A stretch of 64,000 bases of DNA from Pontederia crassipes. Taxonomy: Eukaryota; Streptophyta; Magnoliopsida; Commelinales; Pontederiaceae. The notes below the pieces were generated by a model, which was given only the letters and a program-made list of their open reading frames with translations, ran no database searches and was not told where the DNA came from. This document shows positions 47,296 through 58,415 of this stretch, one piece after another; the first letter of the stretch is position 1, and each line of letters opens with the position of its first letter. The DNA is taken from positions 26,706,689 to 26,770,688 of the forward strand of contig CM060186.1 of NCBI GenBank assembly GCA_030549335.1, read 5' to 3'. The position numbers and the translations under genes were made by a program.

Positions 47296-48183
47296 CGTTT
47301 GATCAACTTTATTAAGTAATTAATGCGTGTCTCAATCGAATACATGGGGCAAGGAATAAATATACAAGTTAGTGTTTGACGATGACTAGTTATCTCGACG
47401 TAGTTTCCACTGCACCACTATAAGAAAGAAGATGGAAGTAGTCGCGAGGAATTAATTAAAATATTATTTATCATGCACTCACTCTATATATATGCAATTA
47501 GGAATTAAGCACGACTTGACCGGTATATATATATGTGATAGAGGAAAATATTAATTAACCAATTCAAGATATTGAAATACTTTTGTTGCAGTTTGATCTA
47601 ATTTGTCATAAATTAAATGGCCCCCATGTGCATAGTCCGTGTATACACAAACAAACAAATGGAGACTAATTAATATTAATCTTTAGGGTTATCTCTATTT
47701 TCAACTCATGAACTGTATAATATTTTCGCTTTAGTACTCCCCGCCCCTAAATTTTAATTATGCACTTACCTTCTTAAATCAATATTGAATTTTAAAATTT
47801 TAAAATTGAATATCTAGGATTATAATCTAATAAGGTAAAAAAAGGTACGTAAATGCATGGTTAAAAGTAATTTAGAGTTAAGTGGAAGTGCTTTAAAAAA
47901 TTGAAAGTAAGCAATTAAGTGGTAGATATTAAAATTAAATAAAATTTGTAACAAGATTTATTGGTGTGTGGAACATGAAAAAAGCTCTAAATATTTTAAC
48001 ACCGAAACGTACGATTAAAATGGTCCTCCGTTAGCAAGTCCAGATTCCTTCTTGACCATTGACTCCATCACTAAACTCTCTACGTGTTCTACGTAATCTT
48101 AATTGACTGTTGACCTCCATTACTAAACCCCCATCACAATTAATTCCCCCTCCCTCCCTCCCTGCATCCGCTTCCTGTAATCA
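47296..48183. other. Intergenic, presumed 5' flank of the gene at 48184
   Basis: No coding sequence. A solitary CACTATAAGAAAGAAG at 47416 resembles a transposon end. Immediately upstream of the gene lies a pyrimidine-rich CCCTCCCTCCCTCCCTGC stretch, typical of plant 5' leaders. Confidence 0.4.
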
Positions 48184-48834
48184 ATGGGGAACCCTCATCG
48201 GGGAGTCGGCTCCTTCAACCCATCATGGTGCTTTCGGCCGCCGCCCGCAGCCAAGGACGCCGGGAAGAGATCCCCCATGACCATGGAAGTAGGCGTAGGC
48301 AGCGTCGCCAACTCCTCTTCGCGACCAAAGAGCGGCCGCAGGCTCTGCAGATCCAAGTTTTCCATCCCCACGTCCCCGAAGATTAGCTGCATGGGCCAGA
48401 TCAAGAGCGACGCCACCCAACACCGGCGAGCATCTCCACCTACCTCTTCTTCTGCCTCCGCCTCCTCCTCCTCCTCCTCCTCCTCCTCGTCCTCTAAAAG
48501 CACGTCTTCGTCCAGGAGAGAAATCAAGCTGCTGCAGTTTACAAGGGACCTCTTGAGGAGGAAGTCGAGCTGCCCGCAGCAGAGCTCGAGTGAGGTTGAG
48601 TTGAAGGATGGCCATAGAACGTCCGCGTCGACTGCGGCTGGGGGCATCAGGGTCGGCGACGCAGCGCCTCTGAAGAATATTGATCCACCGTTGCCGGTGC
48701 TGCACAGGCGGACGCGAGTAGGTGAGGACGGGAGCTTGTGGGGGAGGAGATGCGGTGAGGTCGGCCTGACGGGGTTGGACTTGGAGCACCAGCGCCTGCA
48801 AGGTGTCACCTTGTACCGCGTCGTCGTCGCATGA
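48184..48834 (+). CDS. Plant-specific protein with SPKISCMGQIK motif (syringolide-induced 14-1-1-like)
   Basis: Intronless, 216 residues, very GC-rich. The N-terminal RPPP block, a basic region and SPKISCMGQIK (residues 64-74) recall the small plant family annotated as syringolide-induced protein 14-1-1-like, whose members share a C-M-G-Q-(I/V) core. That likeness is from memory and needs a search. A serine run (about 87-112) follows, then a basic segment LLQFTRDLLRRKSS. No signal peptide, membrane segment or enzyme motif is visible. Function is unknown. The start is the first ATG after a pyrimidine-rich leader. The long antisense frames are composition artefacts. The gene ends 98 bp before a MULE terminus. 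Confidence 0.62.
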   Translation: MGNPHRGVGSFNPSWCFRPPPAAKDAGKRSPMTMEVGVGSVANSSSRPKSGRRLCRSKFSIPTSPKISCMGQIKSDATQHRRASPPTSSSASASSSSSSSSSSSKSTSSSRREIKLLQFTRDLLRRKSSCPQQSSSEVELKDGHRTSASTAAGGIRVGDAAPLKNIDPPLPVLHRRTRVGEDGSLWGRRCGEVGLTGLDLEHQRLQGVTLYRVVVA

Positions 48835-48900
48835 TGGACCCATGTTGTTTCTTATGTACGTTATATTATTATTATGTATGTATTAATTTCTTTTCTTTTA

Positions 48901-48902
<2 letters not shown>

Positions 48903-48932
<30 letters not shown>
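48903..48932. repeat. TA microsatellite abutting the MULE left end
   Basis: An uninterrupted AT dinucleotide run of about 30 bases, ending at the GAGTTTAAGT terminus. Confidence 0.8.
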
Positions 48933-48935
<3 letters not shown>

Positions 48936-49799
48936 TTTAAGTTAGATGCAACAAAAAAAATTGGTTGCAACTTACGAGAGTGAAATCTTTGAATCGCGCA
49001 CTAATAAAATGGAAGTATGAGATCGAAGCGCTTGAACCGATTCTTTTTTTTTACCGATTCTTTCCTTCCTACTTCATTTTTCCCTTCATGTGAACGATCA
49101 GTTCCTCCGATCAAATATCAGACCTCTGTCGTTGCATTTTCCACTTCACAGCCACTGTGTTCTATTGTTGCCGCTGTCGCTGCTGTTGCTTCATCGCCGC
49201 CGCGGCTTCACCCCCGCCGTTGGCTTTTGCTGTTTCACGGCTGTCACCACCGTGTTCTATTGTCGCCACCGTGTTCTATTGCTGCCGCTATGTCGCTGCC
49301 GCAACCGTCGCGTCATTGAGTTTTTGCTGCCACCGACACCAACGACAAGCTCTTCTTTTTGTGTGATGTGCGTGCCACCACCACTTTGTTCTATTTAGAA
49401 ATAAATAATAATAAAATGTGATATTAAATGTAAGATGTTATTTATATAGAGTGTGATGTTATTTATGACTTGTGTGATGTTATTTATGTTTACTTGTTAT
49501 TATGTTAAATGTAAAATGTTAAGTGTGATGATTTTGATTGAACTGTCATATTGTTTAAGTGTGATGTTAAATGTCAAGTATTATAAATAAAGTGTTTATA
49601 TTGTGTTACTCATATTATCATTTATAATGTGCAGACGACTAATGTCATCTAACATGAGCAAACACCGTAAGTATGCATGAGACATTATGTGAAGAAGAGA
49701 ATACATTGAAGTCAGACAATATACAATAAAGGTATATATCAAAATTTTTTTAATACAATTTGTAATGCCATGTGTGAAGTCATAATACATTTTTTTATA

Positions 49800-52401
49800 G
49801 CAATGTGCAAAATGTTGGAAAGGATAATCAAGAGAGGGAAGTCATAGGTCAGGACAATTTATTGATGTAGTTAAATCATATGTTGGAATGACATTTGATT
49901 ATGAAAAAGCATGATATGATTTTTATAATTGTTATGCTAGATCAATTTGATTTTCTGTACGAAAGCATGTTTTTTATAAGGTAGAAAATTCCCGAGTAGG
50001 GTGCTCATTTGTTCGAAACAAGGGTGTAAAAGCATTAAACAAAATGACGACAATGAATCATTTCGAAGAAGAGAAACACGAAGTGAATGCGGTGCACATT
50101 TATTCATTGGCGAAAGAGTTGATGGAAAATGGATTGCAAAAAGATTTGAAGAACAACATAATCATTCTTTGGCAACACCTAAAGTATTGAAAATGCATTC
50201 ACATTTTATGCTAAGTAAAACTTAGAAGGGGTCATTAACAACTTACATAATGCTGGCATTGGTCCATTAGGTATTGTTAGGATACTTAAGCATTCTGGTG
50301 TGCCAACAATTACAAGTCAAGAATGTATGAACCACTTGAAGGCAATAAGAAAGAACAATGTTGGCAATGAATGGATAGGTGTCATTTCTTATTTAGAAAA
50401 AAATGACTATGATTTCTTTTTTAGATGCAAAAGGATGAAACAAACACCGTAAGAAATATTTTTTGGGCTGACAGTACATTGAGGGATAGTTTTCTAACGT
50501 TGAGAGATGTTGTCATTTTTTATACTACTTATATAACTAACAAGTTTTATATGTCATTTGCACCATTCACAAGGATTAATCATCGCAGTCTATATTATTT
50601 GGTTGTGTCTTGCTCACAGATGAGACTGAAGAATCATTTACTTGGTTGTTCGAAACATGGTTGGAATACATGAATGAAAAGTATCCAATATCTATCATCA
50701 CTGATCAGGACATTGCCATGGGTAATGCGATTCGCAAAATATTTCCAAGTACAAGACATCAATTTTGCATATGGCATATAAAAAATAATGCAGTGATTAA
50801 CACAAAGAATTTGTGTGCATGAGGCAACTTCATGAAAGACTTTAAAGATTGGATACACATATCAAAGATTGAAGAATTTGAAAAGAAATGGACCAAAATG
50901 AAGCAAACTTATGAGATACCAGATGAAAATATGTATAATAAGAGTCACTATTATGTCACATGTTATTTAAGTGATATTTTTTTTGCATGAACGTCTTCCT
51001 CATAAAGATCAGAAAGTATGAATGCCTTCTTTGATGGTGTTACGAAAAGAGGAAGAGAAAGATCGCACGTACATAGAAGAACACGAAGATTTATGAGGTT
51101 CACCCTAAATCAGGTTACGTCCTCGGGAAGCGACGGTTCTCTTTGTTATGGAATAATGATTATTACAATGATGAGTATTTATCTGAACCCCTAGGGAGTT
51201 TATATATGCACCCCTTTGATAGATGGTAGGAATTACAGACTAACTGAGACTCTGAATTAATCCTTCAAAATAGGACATCTATCTCGTGATAAGAAAATAA
51301 ATTAATTCCGAATCACATACAGAATACCCCTAAAATTTTTTTGTTCGGGGGGCTCCGCCCCCTTGCAATCCCTACAAGGGGGAACCCCCTTGACCCCCCC
51401 ATAGGCTCGCTGATTGGGCAACGAGACCTCCGTAGGGAAATTTTGCTGAAGCGCTTGATTATGTATGGGGACTAACTGGGTTCATATTCAAGGCATTATT
51501 AACATATAGTTATGTCAATTCTAATACCTCACTAACATATTTTGTGTTTCAGTATGATGAAGCACTTTGTTCATGTCATGAAGCTGAAGAACGTGAAGAT
51601 TTTAAAAACTTGAACTCAACAGCTTCTTTAATTCAAGACACCTTTTGGAAATGCATGTGGGCAAGGTATATACACAAAGTATGTTTGCTATTTTTCAAAA
51701 AGAGTTCAAACAACTTAATGATTTTCTTATCGAAAAAATTTCAAAAAATGATAATCAAGTAGTATACTCTGTGTATTTGATGGGGAAGGAAGATCAAAGG
51801 CGAAATCTTGTGGAATATAGCAATCAAGATAAGATTTTCAGTGAGATGCTCATGTAAAATATTTGAGCAAGAAGGTATATTTTGTGCCCATATTTTGAAT
51901 GTCCTTAATAAGAAGAGGATTACAAGTTTACCCAATGAATACGTACTTCATCGCTGGACAATGGACGCTCGATACTCAAAAGCACGTGCAATTCATGACA
52001 ATGCTAGTATGTCTACAGATGATTCTCATATTATAACCCCACTTCAAAATTTATATGACGAACAAATATGTGCAAAGTTAATGATTTTGCCATGCCTTCA
52101 TTTGATTTTTTGGAAATTGGAGTTTCAGTTATGAAAACTTATTGAACGGTTTGAAACATTGAATGTCACAAATTAAATGCCTTCAAATAATGCTTCTACT
52201 ATGTTTAGCCAAACTTCAAAAGAATTGGATTCAATTATTCATGATCCAACTTTTGTAAAGGCCAAAAGTAGACCCAAAAAAATACAAAGGCTTAAGTCTG
52301 GCGTTAAAGTGTCAACTTCTCAAGGCGAACGTAAAGAACGTATATGTGGTGAGTGTGGCGAGGAAGGTCATTATAGATCTACTTATCTTCGAAAGCTATA
52401 A
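49800..52401 (+). pseudogene. FAR1/FHY3-like MULE transposase, multiply broken
   Basis: Domains run in family order across several frames. FAR1 DNA-binding: VGMTFDYEKA near 49,880, then RRRETRSECGAH and FEEQHNHSLATP in 50001-50225. DDE transposase: NIFWADSTLRDSF and TNKFYMSFAPF in 50425-50600, then WLFETWLEYM, IITDQDIAMGNAI and TRHQFCIWHIKNN in 50610-50822. SMNAFFDG near 51,020 is followed by a solo LTR and resumes at YVNSNTSLTYFVFQYDEAL near 51,510. SWIM zinc finger: CSCKIFEQEGIFCAHIL near 51,848. A tail RPKKIQRLKSG and zinc knuckle CGECGEEGHYRST end at 52,401. Many stops and frameshifts separate the pieces. Its position between inverted repeats marks it as a transposase, not a domesticated FRS gene. 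Confidence 0.82.
51038..51504. mobile_element. Solo LTR inserted in the FAR1-like transposase
   Basis: 467 bp with inverted ends TGTTA/TAACA. It interrupts the codons for FFDG|YVNS: coding sequence stops at 51037 and resumes after 51,509. The flanks GATGG and TATAG occupy the positions of a 5-bp duplication but no longer match, so it is old or decayed. It shares blocks with 15065-15380, including GGGGCTCCGCCCCC. No internal retroelement sequence is present. Copia-type is likely from size and ends. Confidence 0.65.
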
Positions 52402-53738
52402 AAAATTATTGTTTTTCCTTTCAAAGAATATGTGCTTTGTTTGCTAATGTCATATTTCACATGTTTCTTTGCATAGAATTGAAAATTTGAAGAAAAAGAA
52501 AAGGATTGAAGACCATATAGAAGAAGAGGGTGGCATTTAATGGTAGACTAAATCTAACGAGTAATAAATTTCTTAATCATTATATTGCTCATTATAGTTA
52601 TTTATCTATTGATTTTTGCATTCTATTATATTTCTTAATCATCTTATTGCTCATTACAGGTAATAAAGGCATTCAACTAAATATGGATACATGTTTCCCT
52701 TTGCAGATGTTGTTTGTCTTCAAAGTATTTAATGGTCCTCTATTTTGTAACATCTTTAGATGTGATATGAAAATTGTCAATGTTTTGGAATGTCTATCGA
52801 TGCTGTGCAGAAGTCATTTTATTAGAAAATTGCCAATGTTGTTAATGTACACAAGACATCTTTTGTGATATCTTTGAGCAATATTTCAAGATGTCCTGTG
52901 AAAACAACACTATATTACATCTCACTTTTCGCCCCCTTTGATTTCTAAGAGGGGCTTTCCACAATTGTGCGGTTGTACGAAATCACAAATATCACGTGAA
53001 AAAGTGTTTCAATGCATATGTGAGAAAACAATAGCACCCCAAGTTCAACTAGAAAGAAATTGATAGTATTGAAACACAAATTGCTGATAACAATCATACC
53101 CATTCTCATTGTGATAGCAAACAAAAAACTCCCAAGGAGAACTCCAAATAAGCTGGTTCAATTACATATGTTATCAATAATTTGTTACAGAAAATCTCTA
53201 GCCTCAAATAATTAATGTGCTCCTCATATAATCCAAACTTCAATCTGAATTAAGAAAATTGACAGTTGAAAAGAGCACCAACAAGAAGATGCCTCTTACC
53301 ACTCCCTCGAAGGCATTTAATCGAACAGACCTTGTGCATGGATCATTCTTGAGGTTGGAGCAGTATGCCATGACGTCTGGGTGTTGGTGATGTGCCCACA
53401 CAACGGCAACGGATGCATGGCAGCCTTGGGTGACAACGTTGCTTGGCAGTGTGCCCACACGGTGGCCACGCGTCGATGAGGTCTCACTAGAGGACCACGT
53501 ACTACACCACCATGTCCCCCCTCCCCTCCATCGGAAAGCGTCATTGTCGGCAACGCGATGGCATCTACGAAAGGCTCCGTCACTGTGGCAGTAGAGGGGC
53601 TCGTGCTCATGTTGGGAAGACGACGACAGCGGCAGCAGTAGGGGATTCGTCGATGGAGGTGCAGCAGTAGAGGGCTTCGGAGGTGCGGCGGCGGCGGCAG
53701 AATGCAGCGACAGAACGTGGCGGCGACGGCAACAGAAC

Positions 53739-53968
53739 GCAACGACAGAGGTATGATCTTTGATCGGAGGTGCTGATCGTTCACACGAATGGGAAACGAA
53801 GGGGGAAGAAGGGTTTCATGGGTAGAAGGAAAGAACCGACCAAAAAAAGAACAAACGGTACAAGTACTTCGATCTCAGCCTTCCATCTTGTTAGTGCGCG
53901 ATCCAAGGGCTGAGATCTCACGGTTGTAAGTTGCAACCAATTTTTTTGGTTGCATCCAACTTAAACTC
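53739..53968 (-). repeat. Right terminal inverted repeat of the FAR1-type MULE
   Basis: Reverse complement of 48933-49137, with moderate divergence and small indels. Confidence 0.78.
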
Positions 53969-54011
53969 ATATTAGCATGCAACCAACTTTTGTATAATTA
54001 ATATGCAACTA

Positions 54012-54349
54012 ACAAATCAGAATCATTAGATCACGATTGTCTGGTTGAGATTTAACATGTATTGAATTTAATGTTAAGTTATTAAATTTAATCTCAATCA
54101 TATAATCATCATTCAACGGTTCAAATTTATTAGATACATATTGGTTGTACAACTTTTGGTTGCATATTACTTAAACCCTCTATGAGGTCAGAATTATTAG
54201 ATCATGATTGTACGATTGAGATTTAACCTCTATTGAATTTAATGTTAAGTTATTAAATTTAATTTCAACAATGTAATCATCATCCAACGATTCAGATTCA
54301 TTAGATGCATATTGTTTGTACAATTTTTGATTACATATGACTTAAACCC
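54012..54349. repeat. Two tandem units (about 170 bp) ending in the MULE terminus motif
   Basis: Unit 1 (about 54,012-54,178) and unit 2 (about 54,185-54,349) share TCAGAAT(C/T)ATTAGATCA, GATTTAAC, ATTGAATTTAATGTTAAG and an end ATGCATATTACTTAAACCC or ACATATGACTTAAACCC. Those ends match the MULE end TGCATCCAACTTAAACTC at 53968. Confidence 0.7.
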
Positions 54350-54505
54350 TATATATATAACTCCAAATCATTTGCTCTTGAGAGATGTTGAGCATATCAA
54401 CAATTCAGATAAATAAAACAACTAAATGATGTTAAATAATAATATTTAATTTTAGTGAAACAATTCAAATTTGCTCAACATTCCTTCAAATTAGTTGCAT
54501 TAATC

Positions 54506-54507
<2 letters not shown>

Positions 54508-54549
<42 letters not shown>

Positions 54550-54584
54550 TCTATAGGTCCTATATATATATATATATATATATA
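54508..54584. repeat. TA microsatellites
   Basis: Two TA runs (54508-54544 and 54561-54584) separated by TGTACTCTATAGGTCC. Confidence 0.85.
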
Positions 54585-54654
54585 ATTTTTCTCTTTATTT
54601 TTCTCGGTGGCCTTCAATTTGTTTATCTAAAATCTTGCACATAAGATCGTGGAT

Positions 54655-55180
54655 TCTCGTTTGGAAACAGAATCGTAATTTCTCTTAAGTTCTCGATGAA
54701 TAATTGAATTGATAGATTAGTTCGAAGAGTAATTGAATGGAGTGAAACATAATGATGAGTGTTCGACTGGAGTGGAACATAATGATGAGAAATCAGAAGT
54801 TGATGTGATAAAAAACAATTATTGTGATGGATGAATTTTTGTGTGTTTTGAATTAAAAATAATTATTATAGTTATAAAATATACTTTATTAAATAACTAA
54901 AATAAAAGTATAAATAAAAAATGTTATGAAAATTTTTTTGTTAAAAATATATTATTTAAATATAAAATCATTTTTTATAAATCATATTTAGCAAAATATT
55001 AATATTTTTATAAAATAATAAATAATAGTTTATTAATCATTTATTATAAGTATTTTATAATTATTAAATAAATTATTTTTTATAAATAAGATTAAAAGGA
55101 AAAAATAGTAAAAGAAAAAAGGTTGAAAAGTTAAAAAAGATCAATCGTGTCACATGGGGTCAATCGATTTTACACATAAT
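54655..55180. repeat. Dispersed AT-rich repeat, copy 1
   Basis: It shares TAATTGAATTGATAGATTAG, TTGATGTGATAAAAAA, GTGATG(G)ATGAATT and AATTAAAAATA blocks in order with 59,760-60,290. No coding sequence. Probably an old non-autonomous element. Confidence 0.45.
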
Positions 55181-55779
55181 TTTCTTTATCTTTTTTATAT
55201 ATTTCTTTATTAATAATTTAATGAATTATTAATAATGACAAAAATATGATTCAAATCATCACTATTAATTATATTCATTATTTTTAAAAATTTTATAATT
55301 TCTGTACATTATTATTCTTCATAATAGATATAATAAGTTTTTATACTATAAAATTATTTTTTATTATCGTCAATAATCTTCTAAGTTATTAGTAAAAAGC
55401 GATTTTACACTCCTCGTCTAAAATTGGGCTCAGGAGCGAAACAGTAATACCAAATTACACTACACTAGAATAATTGAATGGTCATATTCACATTACACAC
55501 ATTTAATTAGTCACTCCTATAGCATGCATATTCTTATTCTTACGATGACCAATGTAATAGCATTCTTTAATAGGTCATAATATGTATGGATCCTCAAATA
55601 CTTCAACTAAGAAATGTTTCATGTTTTATTAATATGTGAAAGTAATCAAGAATTTGTGATGATGATAACTCATGATACATGCTCATGTTTCTATCACATG
55701 CTTACATGACTCTTTGGTATTATTTAGATTTTATTCATCGCCATTTTTTAGATGATTTTTTTTGTTAAAAATTATGTGC

Positions 55780-55840
<61 letters not shown>

Positions 55841-57224
55841 CCATGCTCATGACAATTTTGTAATTATGATGAGGAGCTCTCCTTTCACCATTTCCTCCTT
55901 TCTTTTTTTGTAATTTTTTTTATTTTTTATAATAAAATATTAACAGATTAGTATTATTAGTAGTAGTCATAATAAATGCAAAACTTATTATTGTACATTA
56001 AATTTATATGTTATTCACAACATTTGACTTTTCTTATTCCATAGCATTTTTATATATTACAAAAGAAACTTTTTCATTTGATAAAAATAGATTTCTAACT
56101 AAAATATGTTAATTTTTTAATCTAAATATCAATAATAATTTTATTATTATTATAAAAATAATAATTTCAATCGCGGGAGATTGGTTGGTTTGAGTTTCCT
56201 AGTTAAGATGTAAGACAAAGGATGACGTTTCATACGAGAGCATGTAGTGTGCTTATGGCACGTGGAAGCCACGTATATCTTATGAGTTTCATATATGTAC
56301 AAATTAGATTTTACTTTATACACGATGATAGAGTAGACACATCTTGAATTAAGTTTTATATACTTGTAGTTTCTAAAGTATAAAAACTACAATTTCTTAC
56401 GTTACATTAATTTTTTATCTTATAAGTTGAGGTCGAATCATTTTTTAGGTATATTATTGTTTTATTTGGCAGCTTTCATAATTATTCTCCATTGGCACTT
56501 CCATTAGCCGTTTTTTAAAATGAATATATTTTACCATTTGCATAATTAATAAGTAACCAAACAATTAATAAAAAAATAATACAAATTGTCAATAAACAAT
56601 TTTCCATGCACGAAAAATGTTTTTAACAATATATTTGGATGAATGATATTCTCTTGAAACTATTCTCTAGAATATATATGTCGAAGTTTATACCTAATAC
56701 TAAATATTAATATGGAGCAAATTTGTCGGGTAGAAACTTCTATTTTATTTTTATGCTTCTATAATATGTTTTTACCTTTTTATCCCACCAACATGATTGA
56801 TACAACTGGGTTTTGGACTCAGATTTCAGTAGATGATACCTTTTATGTTGTTTATAAAAGGACAATATGGTCAAAAACGACATTTTAACTTGTTGCGAGG
56901 CAATCTGCCCCGGCTAAGATAGCATATGAATGACAAGTGTATAGACCATTAAATCCACGTGGGCTATTAATGTAATATTATTTTATAATTTACGTATTAC
57001 GTCATTAATTTCATATTTTTTTATATATTTAGTAGATAAAATCTGACTGCCTTTTTTTTTACAAAAAAATTGAAATGATATATTTTTTTCTTGCATTTTT
57101 TTTTTCGGACTACACATTTTTATTTAAACTTTTTAGCGGTTATATTACCATCAGTCATCACACCGCACACCCGTCCACTCCCTTCCCACTCTTTTTCGCG
57201 AGAGAACCAGAACGAGAGCGCTCA
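55181..57224. other. AT-rich intergenic and 5' flank of the NHL gene
   Basis: No gene seen. A TA microsatellite spans about 55,780-55,840. A TATATATTT box-like run near 57,021 lies about 200 bp before the NHL start codon. Confidence 0.45.
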
Positions 57225-58153
57225 ATGGAGGCAAAAAGAGGCGGCGCCGGCGCCCGAGACGTCGGCAGCGGAGTGCGGCCGGGTCCGGAACCCACGATGG
57301 CAACCCGGGGAAGCGAGCACGCCAACGTCGCGCACTACCACCACCAGAACTACCATCCCTCCGGCGCCGGACGCCGCCGGCACCAGCTCGGCCTGTCATC
57401 CTCTTCGTGTTCCTCCGCCGCGTCCTTCAAGGGATGCTGCTGCTGCCTCTTACTCCTCCTCATCTTCCTCGGCCTCCTCGCCCTCGCCGTCGTCCTCGTC
57501 GTCGTCCTCGCTCTCAAGCCCAAGAAGCCCCAGTTCGACCTCCAGCAGGTCTCCGTCCAGTACATCCTCTTCGCCCCCTCCACCACCACCGCAGCCGTCC
57601 CCGACGTCTCATCCGCTATCGCCGGGGGCGCCTCCCCGGTGGCGGCGTACCTCTCCCTCAACATCACGCTCCTCTTCACGGCGGAAAACCCGAACAAGGT
57701 CGGGATCCGCTACGACGGGACGGCGTTCGAGGTGATGTACGGCGGCGTGCCGCTGGGGGTGGCGACGGTGCCCGGGTTCGAGCAGCCAGCGCACAGCCGG
57801 AGGCTGGTGGAAAGCCACGTCACCGTGGATCGGTTCAACGTCCTCCAGGCCGACGCCGTCGAGCTCGTCCGCGACGCGGCCGTCTACGACCGCGTGGAGT
57901 TCCGCATCACCGGCGACGTGGGCGCCAAGATCCGAGTCCTCGGCCTCACCTCCCCAAGGGTTCAGGTCGATTCCGTTCCATTTCACTTTTTTGTTTTAAA
58001 AAAAAAGAAAAGAAAGACTAAATAAATTAGTTAAATCTTTTTTTTTGTTGTCTTTTTGGAAAACAGGTATCGGTGGATTGTGCGGTCGCGATCAGCCCGA
58101 GGAGGCAATCGGTGACGTACAAGCAGTGCGGAGTGGAGGGAGTAAAGTTCTGA
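57225..58153 (+). CDS. NDR1/HIN1-like (NHL), LEA2-domain membrane protein
   Basis: Exon 1 is 57225-57965 and exon 2 is 58067-58153. The 101-bp intron is GT-AG (CAG|GTCGAT ... AACAG|GTATCG). The predicted protein has 275 residues. NHL proteins sit in the plasma membrane and are linked to defence and stress responses; that role is family knowledge. Visible features are a disordered His/Gly/Ser N-terminus, a Cys cluster then a hydrophobic helix at about 71-97, and a LEA2/WHy-type domain with NITLLFTAENPNKVGIRYDG, PLGVATVPGF and SPRVQ|VSVDCAVAISPRRQS, ending YKQCGVEGVKF. A Cys pair near the C-terminus is typical. Coding GC content is very high. Upstream in-frame codons from 57075 are 5' leader. 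If the intron is retained, the frame stops after about twenty more codons. Confidence 0.85.
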
Positions 58154-58384
58154 TGAAGAAATAATTAAGAAATATAAAAAAAAACACAAATTTTTTTTCC
58201 TTTGCTTAAGAGCAAAGCAAAGCGAAGCGAGGTGGGAAGGAAGTGACGGTGGTGGTGTGGCTTGGATCGCATCACAAAGCCTCTTTTTTAGTATTTTCAT
58301 ATGATTTTAATCGAAATATTCGTTCCTCTTTTTCCTTTTCGTGCGTGTGTACTTAGTGTAGTGTAGTGTTAGTGTAGTTCCTAA

Positions 58385-58415
<31 letters not shown>

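Larger units (their letters stand above)
48933..53968. mobile_element. FAR1-type MULE with about 0.2-kb terminal inverted repeats
   Basis: The left end 48933-49137 (GAGTTTAAGTTAGATGCAAC...) matches the reverse complement of 53739-53968 (GAGTTTAAGTTGGATGCAAC...). Shared blocks include ATTGGTTGCAACTTAC, TCGCGCACTAA, TGTGAACGATCAG and CCTCTGTCGTTGC. Between them lies a decayed FAR1/FHY3-like transposase on the plus strand. Flanking TA repeats hide any target duplication at the left. Similar termini recur at 54178 and 54349, so the outer right end could be 54349. The GC-rich DNA inside each terminal repeat (49,150-49,390 and 53,460-53,740) is serine/alanine low-complexity if translated. Confidence 0.78.

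Noticed and set aside
47416-47431. CACTATAAGAAAGAAG as a CACTA left end pairing with 32308
   Set aside because: No subterminal repeats follow it, the distance is 15 kb across unrelated elements, and the flanking triplets do not support a duplication.
48195-48843. Two long minus-strand frames opposite the gene at 48184
   Set aside because: Antisense frames are expected in GC-rich coding sequence. Only the plus frame has a family-like motif and a sensible start context.
57091-58021. Alternative plus frames over the NHL gene
   Set aside because: Composition artefacts. Only the frame from 57225 gives the membrane helix and LEA2 domain and splices in phase.
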